This document shows, piece after piece, positions 25,063 through 33,221 of a stretch of DNA of 44,771 bases (position 1 is the stretch's first letter; each line of letters opens with the position of its first letter). The notes under the pieces were generated by a model. That model made no database searches. It had not been told where the DNA came from and saw only the letters and a program-made list of their open reading frames with translations. A program made the translations under genes and the position numbers. The stretch is from CAZVIJ01 sp964626735 (lineage in GTDB: Bacteria > Patescibacteriota > Dojkabacteria > JAOAGR01), in assembly GCA_964626735.1 (NCBI GenBank), contig CAZVIJ010000007.1:1-44771 (forward strand), in the 5' to 3' direction.

Positions 25063-25875
25063 ATGAAGCAAAAGAATATCGAAATCATTACCCATGAAAT
25101 AGAGCCTGGACTCAGCCTTCATTGCGAGGCTACGTTCGCCCGCCATGAGTACGGAGATCAACAAGGCGCGCTTGTCTATCTGCCCATGAATCCGGGAACT
25201 CTATTAGACTTTCGCGCAGCGTATATTGCGCTTATCGTCGAGACGATGAGCCAGCGGGTACTGCCTGATGCCGCAGGGTATATGGAATCGCGCCGCATGT
25301 TATTCAATCAATTGATGCATGCTGACTCTATGGATAAAAAGCATCCTGAGAACCTCGCCGAGAAGATCCGCGTCGGTTTGGAACTCCCCGACCCAGGATT
25401 TTGCGTCGCTGTTTTTGCGCTTTCGATTTTCCGTATGCCGCCGCTTTGTCATGTAAACGTCAGCACAACGAACGGTTCCCATAAAGTGGCCTATGTTTAC
25501 GGCACTGAAGAAGCCGGACCGGCAGCCCATTCGTATTGGTTGAAAGCGCCAGGCCGAGGCATTCTTCCCATTGAAAAGCTTTATCCCAGTACCAATGACG
25601 ACGGATTATACGACAGGCGCAAACCGATCTCGTCGAGAATTTGTATCGCCGCGAGCAAGAACGCGAGCTTCGGCATCGATACGGTCGTGCACAGAACGCA
25701 ATTGGCAAACCAACATCAGTCGCCGGAAGAGAGGAATGCTTTGCGTGCAGGAATCTTCACCGAAGCTTGGGAAACGGGAGTAACCAGCTTGCTCGGTGCC
25801 GTTATCGATCTTTATATCGAAGATACGCGCGAAAAAATACGATCAGACCGATCAGATGGCGTTATTGTATTTTAG
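25063..25875 (+). CDS. Unknown protein, homologous to the one at 31246
   Basis: 270 residues, soluble, no known motif. It matches the 280-residue product at 31246 in order and spacing: an N-terminal PGL-x-L-x-x-EA-x-x-A strand, a V-x-YLP turn, a central V-x-V-S-x-T-x-NG-x-x-x-VA beta pair, an SY...P segment, a D-D-G-x-Y-R/D-R stretch, and a C-terminal helix pair ending in acidic residues. The two therefore look like paralogues of one family not found among those I know. A perfect TATAAT at 25043-25048 lies 14 nt upstream of the ATG, giving a short leader. It overlaps the convergent hydrolase gene by 4 nt. Confidence 0.7.
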   Translation: MKQKNIEIITHEIEPGLSLHCEATFARHEYGDQQGALVYLPMNPGTLLDFRAAYIALIVETMSQRVLPDAAGYMESRRMLFNQLMHADSMDKKHPENLAEKIRVGLELPDPGFCVAVFALSIFRMPPLCHVNVSTTNGSHKVAYVYGTEEAGPAAHSYWLKAPGRGILPIEKLYPSTNDDGLYDRRKPISSRICIAASKNASFGIDTVVHRTQLANQHQSPEERNALRAGIFTEAWETGVTSLLGAVIDLYIEDTREKIRSDRSDGVIVF

Positions 25876-26801
25876 CGACCAGAATTGGACTTGATGAAGT
25901 CGATTATCCTGTCGGACGCACGCATCGAATCTTCGCTTGCGATTATATGTGCGCCGTATGGGTTCAGCTTCTTCTTACCTGGAGTCCATCGAATTAGCGA
26001 CCGACCAGCAACTTCCATTATTTCTACGTTGTCGAACACAGAGCTGAGACGCGCAGCGGAGCGCCGATTATTGGCCATAAAGTCGGGAGTAGGGGGGAGC
26101 CAGGGAATACCGTCGATAAGCGGTTTGCCTTTTGTCGTAACGGCAAGAACGGGAATGTTTGCAGGCACTTCGCCGCGGAGTACCAAACCATCTTGAATAG
26201 CCTTCAATCGGGTATGCGACTTTCGTTTTTCTATAAGTCGATGGGGGACCGGTCGTTGTGTAAGGTTCGATAAAACCTCAGCACCCCAAAAGAGCGGGTC
26301 GATGATTTTCTCGTCGAAGGCGACCTTAGGGCCGAGATCTTGGGGATCGAAAACAGATACGATGGTAGAAAGACTTTTTATCTCCAGATTCACTCGATGG
26401 ATGAAAATATCACGGATAAACCTGAGCGCAAAATATCCCCCAAAAGAAATTCCCAAAATATGGATTGAGTCTATCCCAAGCGCTTTGCATGCATCTTCAA
26501 GTTGGGCCGCATTCAATGTCGGATTGAAATCTGCTTCGGCTGCCCAATTGTTGATGATAATAGAATGAGGCATCTCTTCGATCATACGTGCGCACATGCT
26601 GCCTTCTTTGAATAATTCAACATCATTTGAACCCATTCCAGGTATGAATACGATACCCTCTTTGTTGTTGCGACGGAGCACATCCATTTCATTGAGAATT
26701 TCGTTCTCTACCGATTGTCCAGACCCCGAGATTTCTGCCAGCGCACGATTGGTATTGTCGCCATCGAGATACAGGAATTTTTCGAAGTTAGTTTTTGCCA
26801 T
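25872..26801 (-). CDS. Alpha/beta-hydrolase-fold protein
   Basis: 309 residues. The nucleophile elbow GISFGG (117-122, S119) follows a typical beta-strand ILGIS, and GIVFIPGMG (49-57) supplies the oxyanion-hole strand. A late histidine in PYGAHIIASED probably completes the triad. Substrate unknown: esterase, thioesterase or lipase are all possible. The ATG at 26801 has a strong Shine-Dalgarno (AAAGGAG, 8 nt upstream), one of few in the window. That sequence lies inside the end of the upstream TrmB-like gene if its frameshift is corrected (26788), so the two were originally overlapping and co-transcribed, and the regulator may control it. Confidence 0.8.
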   Translation of the reverse strand: MAKTNFEKFLYLDGDNTNRALAEISGSGQSVENEILNEMDVLRRNNKEGIVFIPGMGSNDVELFKEGSMCARMIEEMPHSIIINNWAAEADFNPTLNAAQLEDACKALGIDSIHILGISFGGYFALRFIRDIFIHRVNLEIKSLSTIVSVFDPQDLGPKVAFDEKIIDPLFWGAEVLSNLTQRPVPHRLIEKRKSHTRLKAIQDGLVLRGEVPANIPVLAVTTKGKPLIDGIPWLPPTPDFMANNRRSAARLSSVFDNVEIMEVAGRSLIRWTPGKKKLNPYGAHIIASEDSMRASDRIIDFIKSNSGR

Positions 26802-26991
26802 ATCTTTCGCTCCTTTCCCATACGAAATCAAAGAGGTTTCTCAAGAGGTCGGTTACATAGTCGTCTTTGATAGAGATAACGATGAAGTCGCCGAACTTGT
26901 CGTAACTAAGTATCTCGACATTGTTTCCGTAAATCCGGTAGTCGTTTCCATGATTTCGCCATATGGTTGGACGTCGAACATCCTGCCGAGC
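26788..26991 (-). other. Displaced C-terminal coding segment of the TrmB-like regulator
   Basis: In the -1 frame relative to the main TrmB-like ORF, the minus strand is open from 26991 to a TAA at 26790-26788. It encodes a sequence that reads like the end of a TrmB-type regulator (NDYRIYGNNVEIL, then FGDFIVISIKDDYVTD, then LFDFVWE). The main ORF instead finishes in a Thr/Ser-rich tail. The frame change lies between 26949 and 26991. The segment overlaps the hydrolase start by 14 nt. Confidence 0.75.
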
Positions 26992-27527
26992 TCACGTATT
27001 CTAATGTTGCTCCTGACACGTTTGGGGATATATTCGTTCTTTACCCACCTAACATAGCTTTCGTCCTGATGGAGCGGTATGCCGAGATTAAACCGCTCTC
27101 GGATTATGGAGTCTGGATATTCGAGGCTTTCCTCCATGCACCGAATATGAGCCGCGATGCCTTTTTCAACCTTGAGGAATGGATTGCGCTGTAGATTATA
27201 AGTATTCGAGCGGATATCCCGTATCAAGTCTTCGACCATCGATTCCTGGCTGAGCACCTCTTTCTTCCGGGACTCATACATCGTTCTCAAATATTCCGGG
27301 TCAGAGGCGGTATAGGTTGAACCTCGCGATTTGCTATTGGCAATGATTAAACCTTGTTTTTCAAGTTCAGTTGCCGCCAGGTAAGCGGACGATTTATCCA
27401 TGGAAAGCTTGCGCGCAACTTCGGCAATGGTCTTTCTCGGGTAGGATAAGACGCCCAAATACAGCTTGCTCTGATTTGGCGTAAGGCCGAGATCGGTCAG
27501 TAATTCGTTGTGTTTGGTAGAAAGCAT
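26853..27527 (-). CDS. TrmB-like winged-helix regulator, apparently frameshifted near its 3' end
   Basis: 224 residues as read. A winged-helix domain of the TrmB type occupies about 12-66 (LGLTPNQSKLYLGVLSYPRKTIAEVARKLSMD, then a KSSAYLAATELEKQGLI recognition region). A coiled-coil-like helix (about 85-115) and an effector-side domain follow. From about residue 180 the frame gives a low-quality tail, while the -1 frame gives a family-like C-terminus (see 26788-26991). The break is therefore an indel in the gene or in the assembly. Its promoter TATAAT lies 12 nt before the ATG and overlaps the divergent phosphotransferase promoter. The likely target is the hydrolase gene downstream, itself or the divergent gene. 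Confidence 0.78.
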   Translation of the reverse strand: MLSTKHNELLTDLGLTPNQSKLYLGVLSYPRKTIAEVARKLSMDKSSAYLAATELEKQGLIIANSKSRGSTYTASDPEYLRTMYESRKKEVLSQESMVEDLIRDIRSNTYNLQRNPFLKVEKGIAAHIRCMEESLEYPDSIIRERFNLGIPLHQDESYVRWVKNEYIPKRVRSNIRIRELGRMFDVQPYGEIMETTTGFTETMSRYLVTTSSATSSLSLSKTTM

Positions 27528-27539
27528 CTCTACTGCCCC

Positions 27540-27572
27540 ATTATACCACCGAAGCCACTGTTCCAGTAAAAT
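27540..27572. promoter_or_regulatory. Overlapping divergent promoters, TrmB-like and phosphotransferase genes
   Basis: TATAAT on the minus strand (27545-27540) serves the TrmB-like gene. TAAAAT on the plus strand (27567-27572) ends 7 nt before the ATG at 27580. Only 52 nt separate the two start codons, so a regulator binding here would affect both directions. Confidence 0.55.
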
Positions 27573-27579
27573 TCACAAT

Positions 27580-28677
27580 ATGGATAGCTACGGTAGAAAG
27601 CTGATAGAACAATCCGCAGATAGAAGGAGCATGTTTTACTGGCAAATGGATCGGCCGTTTTCCGAAGAAGAGACAATAAAGTATTTTTTATTGCGGCAAG
27701 AAAAAATTGGGACCGCAGAGTGCATCGCCGCAATTGAACATGGCTTGCGATCGATTGGAAGAACGGGATATGAAGCAGAAGTTGCTGCTCTGTCAGCAGT
27801 AATCGATATTGGATCGGTAAACTCGGTGGTACCGGCGGTATTGGCGAACGGTGAAGAGGTAATTCTTCGATGCCATCCTCCCTTGATAGCAAACGGATAC
27901 TTTTGGGTCGAGAAACTCGTCTCTGATACCGCGCATAACGCGGGCATACCGACCTACCGTACGCTTTACATCGATGACACGTATTCCCAGTTTCCCTTCG
28001 CGTACATGCTGTGCACGAAAGTACCAGGCACTAGCGTTTGGAAATTCGATAGTTTGGAAGAGGGCGTACAACGGGATCTGGTTCGCCAAACCGGAACGTT
28101 TGCCGCAAAGCTGCATGGCATTAAAACCGAGAAATACGGATTCTTCGACAATCAGTGCGCGAAGCAGGATATACTCATCGGCTTGCATGATACATTCGAA
28201 CAACATTTTTTCGCCGCGCTCGATGACAACCTACGTTACCTTCGCGACACGCAAACGATAAACCAAGATGACGAGAAACGAATCAGAAACATATTCCAGC
28301 GACATGAACGTGAGATTCACACGAACTTCCCGGTATTGGTGCATAACGATCTTGCTGATTGGAATACGGTGATCGACGGAAGTTCCATTACCGGAATAAT
28401 GGATTGGGATGAATGCATTTCCGGCGATCCCGTAATGGAATTCGCGGCGTATAACCTGTTCTTCCAGGTTAGGAAATACGATTGGTTCTGTGAAGGTTAC
28501 CGCGAGATCGCAGCATTGCCGGAAGGGTATGCGCAAAAACTTCCCCTCTACAAATTGCGCTATGTGGTGTCGAAGGCTGTCGGGAGAAGGAAGAAAATCG
28601 CGTTTAAAGGTATGGATATGCGAAAGATGCTCGATTTGGCTATCGCGACGATGCGTGAGCTCTTTACTGTGCTTTAA
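27580..28677 (+). CDS. Aminoglycoside-phosphotransferase-fold kinase
   Basis: 365 residues of the APH/choline-kinase fold. The catalytic loop is HNDLADWN (255-262; D257 as base, N262 as metal ligand), and the second metal motif is MDWDE (274-278) followed by SGDP, as usual. The substrate-binding helix region LVRQTGTFAAKLHGI precedes it. The N-terminal lobe has a nucleotide-binding beta-sheet (VVPAVLANGEEVILRC). Family members phosphorylate aminoglycosides, choline, homoserine or methylthioribose; the substrate here is unknown, and this is not evidence of antibiotic resistance. TAAAAT ends 7 nt before the ATG (leaderless). Confidence 0.85.
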   Translation: MDSYGRKLIEQSADRRSMFYWQMDRPFSEEETIKYFLLRQEKIGTAECIAAIEHGLRSIGRTGYEAEVAALSAVIDIGSVNSVVPAVLANGEEVILRCHPPLIANGYFWVEKLVSDTAHNAGIPTYRTLYIDDTYSQFPFAYMLCTKVPGTSVWKFDSLEEGVQRDLVRQTGTFAAKLHGIKTEKYGFFDNQCAKQDILIGLHDTFEQHFFAALDDNLRYLRDTQTINQDDEKRIRNIFQRHEREIHTNFPVLVHNDLADWNTVIDGSSITGIMDWDECISGDPVMEFAAYNLFFQVRKYDWFCEGYREIAALPEGYAQKLPLYKLRYVVSKAVGRRKKIAFKGMDMRKMLDLAIATMRELFTVL

Positions 28678-28717
28678 AACATAAGCCGAAACGAAGAATC
28701 GGTGGTATCATGTACGG

Positions 28718-29680
28718 ATGCTTTCTGTTCGGGGACTTAACAAAACCTTTAAGGTAAAGGATAAATCAGCATCCACACTATTCTCCAAGAAATTCAACGA
28801 CTTCATCGCCGTAAAAGATCTCGATCTGGAAATCGGAGAAGGGGAATTTGTTGCCTTTCTCGGACCGAACGGAGCCGGCAAGACGACGACGCTGAAAATG
28901 CTGACGGGCATACTTCAGCCAACCAAAGGATCGATCGATGTCTTCGGGTATAACCCGTTCGATCGGAAAAACGAATTCAAAAGATCGATCGCTTTCGTCA
29001 TGGCGCAAAAGACCCAGCTTTTTCTTGAGCTCCCCGTTATCGATACATTCGACTTCATTGCTGAAATTTACAAAGTTCCCCAACACGAATACCAAGTCCG
29101 GCTGAAGGAACTGGTGGACCGATTCCATCTCAGGGACAAATTGGAAACCACGGGACGAAGGCTTTCTCTTGGGCAACGAATGAAATGCGAACTTGTCTGC
29201 TCGCTCCTGTACCGACCGCGAATTATTTTTCTCGACGAGCCAACAATCGGTTTAGACGTCAACAGCGCGAAAGAAGTCAGAAGCTTCCTTAAAGAGCTTA
29301 ACGAAACTTACGGCACGACGATCGTACTGACGACGCATAATATGGACGATGTCGAAGAGCTATGCCGACGGACAATCGTTATAAACAAGGGGGAGAAAAT
29401 TTACGATGGCAGCACCGATGGCCTTAAGAAAATCTTCGGCGATATGCGGGAAATCGAATTCCTTATCGATAAAGGCTACTCGCTTAAAACGCTCGATCTG
29501 GACACCGGCCTGCCGTACGAGATTCTCACGTTCCAGGATGGAAAACTGGTCATTAAATGCGAAAAGAAAGATAGCGCGCGCATCATAAAGCAGGTGATGG
29601 CAAAAATCGAAGTCGATGAAATAAATTTCAAGGAACAGGAACTTTCCGAAGTTATCGGGAAAATATTTACGAATGCGTAG
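28718..29680 (+). CDS. ABC-2-type exporter ATP-binding subunit
   Basis: 320 residues. Walker A GPNGAGKT (49-56), Q-loop near 97, signature LSLGQ (149-153), Walker B IIFLDEP (169-175) and switch H207 are all intact. The late C-terminal extension (about 230-320) and the FAV.. N-terminal insertion after residue 14 match COG4586-type ATPases, which pair with two small DUF990-like permeases. The exporter's substrate is unknown. TATCAT ends 6 nt before the ATG. The permease gene starts inside its last codons (29673), so the three ABC genes are one operon. Confidence 0.93.
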   Translation: MLSVRGLNKTFKVKDKSASTLFSKKFNDFIAVKDLDLEIGEGEFVAFLGPNGAGKTTTLKMLTGILQPTKGSIDVFGYNPFDRKNEFKRSIAFVMAQKTQLFLELPVIDTFDFIAEIYKVPQHEYQVRLKELVDRFHLRDKLETTGRRLSLGQRMKCELVCSLLYRPRIIFLDEPTIGLDVNSAKEVRSFLKELNETYGTTIVLTTHNMDDVEELCRRTIVINKGEKIYDGSTDGLKKIFGDMREIEFLIDKGYSLKTLDLDTGLPYEILTFQDGKLVIKCEKKDSARIIKQVMAKIEVDEINFKEQELSEVIGKIFTNA

Positions 29681-30458
29681 CATGTTTAAAGCGGTAGTCA
29701 TTCTCACGAAAGCCAGCCTGAAACAACAGTTTCGGTCTGGCGTGAATCTGCTCCTTACCTTCATAACGCCGTTTACGTTCGGGTTGACGATGCTGGTTCA
29801 AGTGTGGGTTTTGTACTCCTACCGGGATAACGCGTTTGCTGGCTTGAATATGTACGATTTCGCGATCTCGGCAGTAATCGGCCAAATCATAATTATGATT
29901 ATGGCCACGTATACGCATAACAGCGCAGACTATGTCGGTGAAGCCGTACACACCTCTGAGCTGGACATACTGCTGCTTCGCCCGATTCCGCTGGCAACCT
30001 TCAAATACTTCAGGATACTTAACGTGAGCAATCTGCTGTCGCTTTTCATCTATTCAGTCCTTTTTGTCGTACTCGCGTTTAAAGTGCATTTGTGGGGGAT
30101 GCAGCTTCTTAAGGTTTGCGCCTTTATATGCGTAGCCGGTGTCATGTACATACATATCTATACGGCACTCAACGGGTTGGCGTTTTACCTTCGCGATAAG
30201 AGCATTATCAAAGTTTTCTTGACCCAGTTGGATATGATGGTTGCCCGTAAACCGTTTGAGGTGTTTCCGACCGGGGTTAAGTTCGTGTTGCTTTATATTC
30301 TTCCGTACCTTCTCATACACGGCTCGATCTTCGAAATCCTCAGGGGGAGGGATTCGATTTCATTTTGGCTTACGGCGGCTTACGCATTCCTACTTTGTGC
30401 AGCGCTCAACTACGTAGTATGGCATGAAGGTTTGAAGAAGTACGAAAGTATCGGATAA
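29673..30458 (+). CDS. ABC-2 family permease, first subunit
   Basis: 261 residues with six predicted membrane helices and the N-terminal layout MFKAVVILTKASLKQQFRSGVNLLL, in which a cytoplasmic amphipathic helix precedes helix 1, as in the DUF990/PF06182 permeases. The ELDILLLRPIP segment between helices 2 and 3 is a hallmark of that family. It overlaps the ATPase gene by 8 nt and its stop overlaps the start of the second permease (TAATG). Confidence 0.88.
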   Translation: MRSMFKAVVILTKASLKQQFRSGVNLLLTFITPFTFGLTMLVQVWVLYSYRDNAFAGLNMYDFAISAVIGQIIIMIMATYTHNSADYVGEAVHTSELDILLLRPIPLATFKYFRILNVSNLLSLFIYSVLFVVLAFKVHLWGMQLLKVCAFICVAGVMYIHIYTALNGLAFYLRDKSIIKVFLTQLDMMVARKPFEVFPTGVKFVLLYILPYLLIHGSIFEILRGRDSISFWLTAAYAFLLCAALNYVVWHEGLKKYESIG

Positions 30459-31216
30459 TGAAGTACCTCAATATTGCGAAAAACGCACTGAAGGAATCGA
30501 ACGTCGACGCGATAAGCATAGCGTTGCGTATTGTTCTCGTATTAATCGAATTTTACGGGCTGCTCCTTTTCTATACGTACTTTACCAACCATTCGTCGTC
30601 TCTGCTTGCAGACAAGAAGCTGGTAATGTATTACCTTTTCGTCTTGTGCGTCTCTAGCACAAACCTGCAGCAATTCGGGAGGGAAATAAATGCATCGGTA
30701 AAAAACGAGCAGTACCTGAATATATTCAAGCTTCCGATGAATCCCTTCATGTACTACTTCATCCGGAATCTCGGAAAGAATGCGCCCGTAGCGATCGTTA
30801 TGCTTTTCATCAGCTTGGCTGCGATGGCGTTGATGCATGTCCCGATAGCTATCATGCTATTGTTCGTGCCTGCTGTCGCAGTCTCTTTGCTTTTGAGCCA
30901 TGGCATATATTTTACGGTCATGGAATGCGTTTTCTTTATCGAACACCTACAAGTGACTTTCTTTACCATTATATTCGACTTCTTGTCCGGCAAACTAGTG
31001 CCGCTTTCGTTTTTCCCACCCGTACTCGGAGCCGCCTTCCAAATCTTTTTGCCGTTTTCGTACGCATCCGGTGCACTCGCTCAAAAGCTGAGTCTTTTTT
31101 CAGTACCGGATACCGCGAGGGGAATCGTAATCGCAGCCGCTTGGTCGTTATTCTTTTATGTATTGGGAAGCTTCGTTTGGATGAAAGGCAGCTATTCCTT
31201 CCAGGAACGAGACTAG
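30458..31216 (+). CDS. ABC-2 family permease, second subunit
   Basis: 252 residues, six predicted helices, with the NEQYLNIFKLPMNPFMYYFIR segment corresponding to the DxLLxRP/xxPxxx loop of the paired DUF990-type permeases. It starts on the last base of the preceding stop codon. Together the three genes form a complete heterodimeric exporter, a candidate for removal of a peptide, drug or lipid, with no accessory gene to say which. Confidence 0.87.
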   Translation: MKYLNIAKNALKESNVDAISIALRIVLVLIEFYGLLLFYTYFTNHSSSLLADKKLVMYYLFVLCVSSTNLQQFGREINASVKNEQYLNIFKLPMNPFMYYFIRNLGKNAPVAIVMLFISLAAMALMHVPIAIMLLFVPAVAVSLLLSHGIYFTVMECVFFIEHLQVTFFTIIFDFLSGKLVPLSFFPPVLGAAFQIFLPFSYASGALAQKLSLFSVPDTARGIVIAAAWSLFFYVLGSFVWMKGSYSFQERD

Positions 31217-31245
31217 TTATTTCGATTTCGCTACAATTACTTCCA

Positions 31246-32088
31246 ATGAGTACTTCTACCATTGGACTAACCGAAATTTCCCGACCTGCTTTACATCGAT
31301 ACCCGCTTGTGCCTGGCCTCGATATCGCCGTTGAGGCTTCGCTTGCAACATCGGGAGACCCGAGCGTAAGCAATGTCGTCGTATTCAAGCCCGAGTACGA
31401 CGCTATGCATGAGCGAGGCGTCACGACGTTCGGCATTGCGGTTCTCGGGTATCCGGGCGAGCCGAATTACGGCGCTGATGCCGTAGCACGAGTATTGGAG
31501 ATCGATCGAAACGCGCGGCATATCTATCACCGCCGTCTGGCTGCCTGGGTCGCCGGCGAACGAATGTACGACCAATGGAATCCTGCAGAGCAGCTTTCGC
31601 GTCTTGATCCATCGGATGTGCATAACTTCAGTGCAGCCGTCGTAACGCTTGCCTATGGTGAAAACGCCTTGGAATTCCATAGGGTAGAAATCTCTGCAAC
31701 CCCAAATGGAGCAGCGGTTGCGGCGACGGTAGCTACAAATTATCCTGAGGATAGCAACGGCGCCAGCTACGTTATGCCGTATCCGAGAAGCCGCAGAGGC
31801 GGACTTGCTCTGCCTCCAACGTTTCCCCACGATATGAGCGGATTCGATGAGGAAGGTTTTTACCGCCGCGGAAAAAGGACGACATTCAGAATCGGGTTAA
31901 TCGCGGGCGATATATGCGATCAGTTCCTCTACGGCATTCAAGGCAGAGCGGAAGAGCATACCGATCGAGATTTATATCGGAGGGAGCAGGCAAGGAGAGA
32001 AATGTTCAATACGATTTCTCCGTTGCACCGCAACTGGTCAGCTGCCGTCGTCGAAATTTTCCTCGACGATCAGAGGATGTTCGGATAA
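31246..32088 (+). CDS. Unknown protein, homologous to the one at 25063
   Basis: 280 residues, soluble, no known motif. Alignment by eye with the product at 25063 shows shared PGL-x-I-x-x-EAS-x-A, V-V-F-K-P, V-E-I-S-A-T-x-NG-A-x-V-A, A-SY-x-x-P, a G-x-Y-R-R stretch and a similar helical C-terminus with an IQ-x-R segment and an acidic FLDD end. The ATG at 31246 is chosen over upstream codons because TACAAT lies 8 nt before it, and upstream residues read as the 3' end of the permease gene in another frame. It is thus a separate leaderless unit directly after the ABC operon. Confidence 0.7.
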   Translation: MSTSTIGLTEISRPALHRYPLVPGLDIAVEASLATSGDPSVSNVVVFKPEYDAMHERGVTTFGIAVLGYPGEPNYGADAVARVLEIDRNARHIYHRRLAAWVAGERMYDQWNPAEQLSRLDPSDVHNFSAAVVTLAYGENALEFHRVEISATPNGAAVAATVATNYPEDSNGASYVMPYPRSRRGGLALPPTFPHDMSGFDEEGFYRRGKRTTFRIGLIAGDICDQFLYGIQGRAEEHTDRDLYRREQARREMFNTISPLHRNWSAAVVEIFLDDQRMFG

Positions 32089-32132
32089 CCTCTTTCGCAA
32101 AAGATGATCGGGTTGTATGATGGGGGCATACG

Positions 32133-33188
32133 ATGAAAACTACGCGCACGAGCATGTTACGAATGATTAATCGTCTTCTCGTCGCGGGATTGGTGGCGCT
32201 TACGATTATTTTCGCAACCTCAAGCCACGTCCGCGTCTTCGCGAACGCAGCGCCCGTCTTCTCGTACGACGGCTTGATCAACGATATTTTGTCGGGATGG
32301 GCGTATGACCCAGATGCACCGAGCGCTTCGCTGCGCATCGATACCTATTTCGACGGTCCAGCCGGAAGTACTACGGTAACGTACGGAATGAACAGCTACG
32401 CGAATTTATCGCGTCCCGATGTTAATGCTGCGTTCGGCATCACCGGAAATCACGGCTACAATATTCAGATACCCGCCTCATACAAGGATGGTCGCCAGCA
32501 TACAGCCTATCTCTACGCGATCGATACGGCAGGAGGCGTAAACCCGCAGATCAAGGCAGTGACCTTCACGCTCGGAGGGACCGGAGCTCCAACAACGCCG
32601 CCAACATCAAATTACTACCATCCGCCCGTATACAACAACGGGCTCGAGCATGCCGACCTGACGTGGATCGATCGGCCGGATTACAGCGTCGGATTCGATC
32701 GCAATACCGGTGCAATCTATAAGTACATTAACCGGCGCTCTGATCCGAACAAAAACCTCATTTACGATAATCTCGGAGCAGCACTCCAGCTTGCGGTCTT
32801 CTACGGCCAAAACTTAGTCACCGGTGGAGCAAACGCCGCATGCTCCAAGCAAGGTTTCTGGAATCCGACACAAGGAGGAGCTGCTTGCAGCTACAAAAAC
32901 GGGAAGGTTACCATCGACCATTTCATCCCCAAGCTCGGACCGACCCACCATGCAACATGCGATGGCGTACAAAACGATGCCTGCACTCAAGCCCAAAACA
33001 CTTTGAACGTAAGCCAGTTCCAGATGTACAACTTCGACTACGGTCCTGGGTATGAAGGCCCGTACAATCCCAAGGATACGCTGTACATGAAGCAGGACGT
33101 TACGGCGAAGGATAAGGCGGTCGTCGTAGATTATTCGGTCGTGAACAAGGGAGGATACCCAACGAATGATTTTTCGCTGTGGGCATAA
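32133..33188 (+). CDS. Secreted dockerin protein, 5' part before an in-frame TAA
   Basis: 351 residues. Signal peptide (about 1-38, ending FANA). A beta-sandwich domain (about 41-148, with GWAYDPD, RPDVNAAFG and GNHGYNIQIP) resembles adhesion/Ig-like domains seen in secreted enzymes of Patescibacteria. A short Thr/Pro linker then leads into a larger domain (from about 160). The domain is cut at FSLWA by TAA (33186-33188). The downstream frame is identical and open to 34298, so this is the first half of one 721-codon gene. Promoter TATGAT lies 11 nt before the ATG. Confidence 0.82.
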   Translation: MKTTRTSMLRMINRLLVAGLVALTIIFATSSHVRVFANAAPVFSYDGLINDILSGWAYDPDAPSASLRIDTYFDGPAGSTTVTYGMNSYANLSRPDVNAAFGITGNHGYNIQIPASYKDGRQHTAYLYAIDTAGGVNPQIKAVTFTLGGTGAPTTPPTSNYYHPPVYNNGLEHADLTWIDRPDYSVGFDRNTGAIYKYINRRSDPNKNLIYDNLGAALQLAVFYGQNLVTGGANAACSKQGFWNPTQGGAACSYKNGKVTIDHFIPKLGPTHHATCDGVQNDACTQAQNTLNVSQFQMYNFDYGPGYEGPYNPKDTLYMKQDVTAKDKAVVVDYSVVNKGGYPTNDFSLWA

Positions 33189-33221
33189 GGAAATTACTTC
33201 ATAAGCAGCGAATATAAGCGC

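Noticed and set aside
27580..28677. Aminoglycoside resistance gene
   Set aside because: The fold is APH-like, but the general kinase motifs do not show the substrate, so no resistance claim is made.
33186..33188. Recoded stop codon as in alternative genetic codes
   Set aside because: TAA and TGA act as normal ends of other genes here, and the context lacks known readthrough motifs. Error or mutation is more likely.
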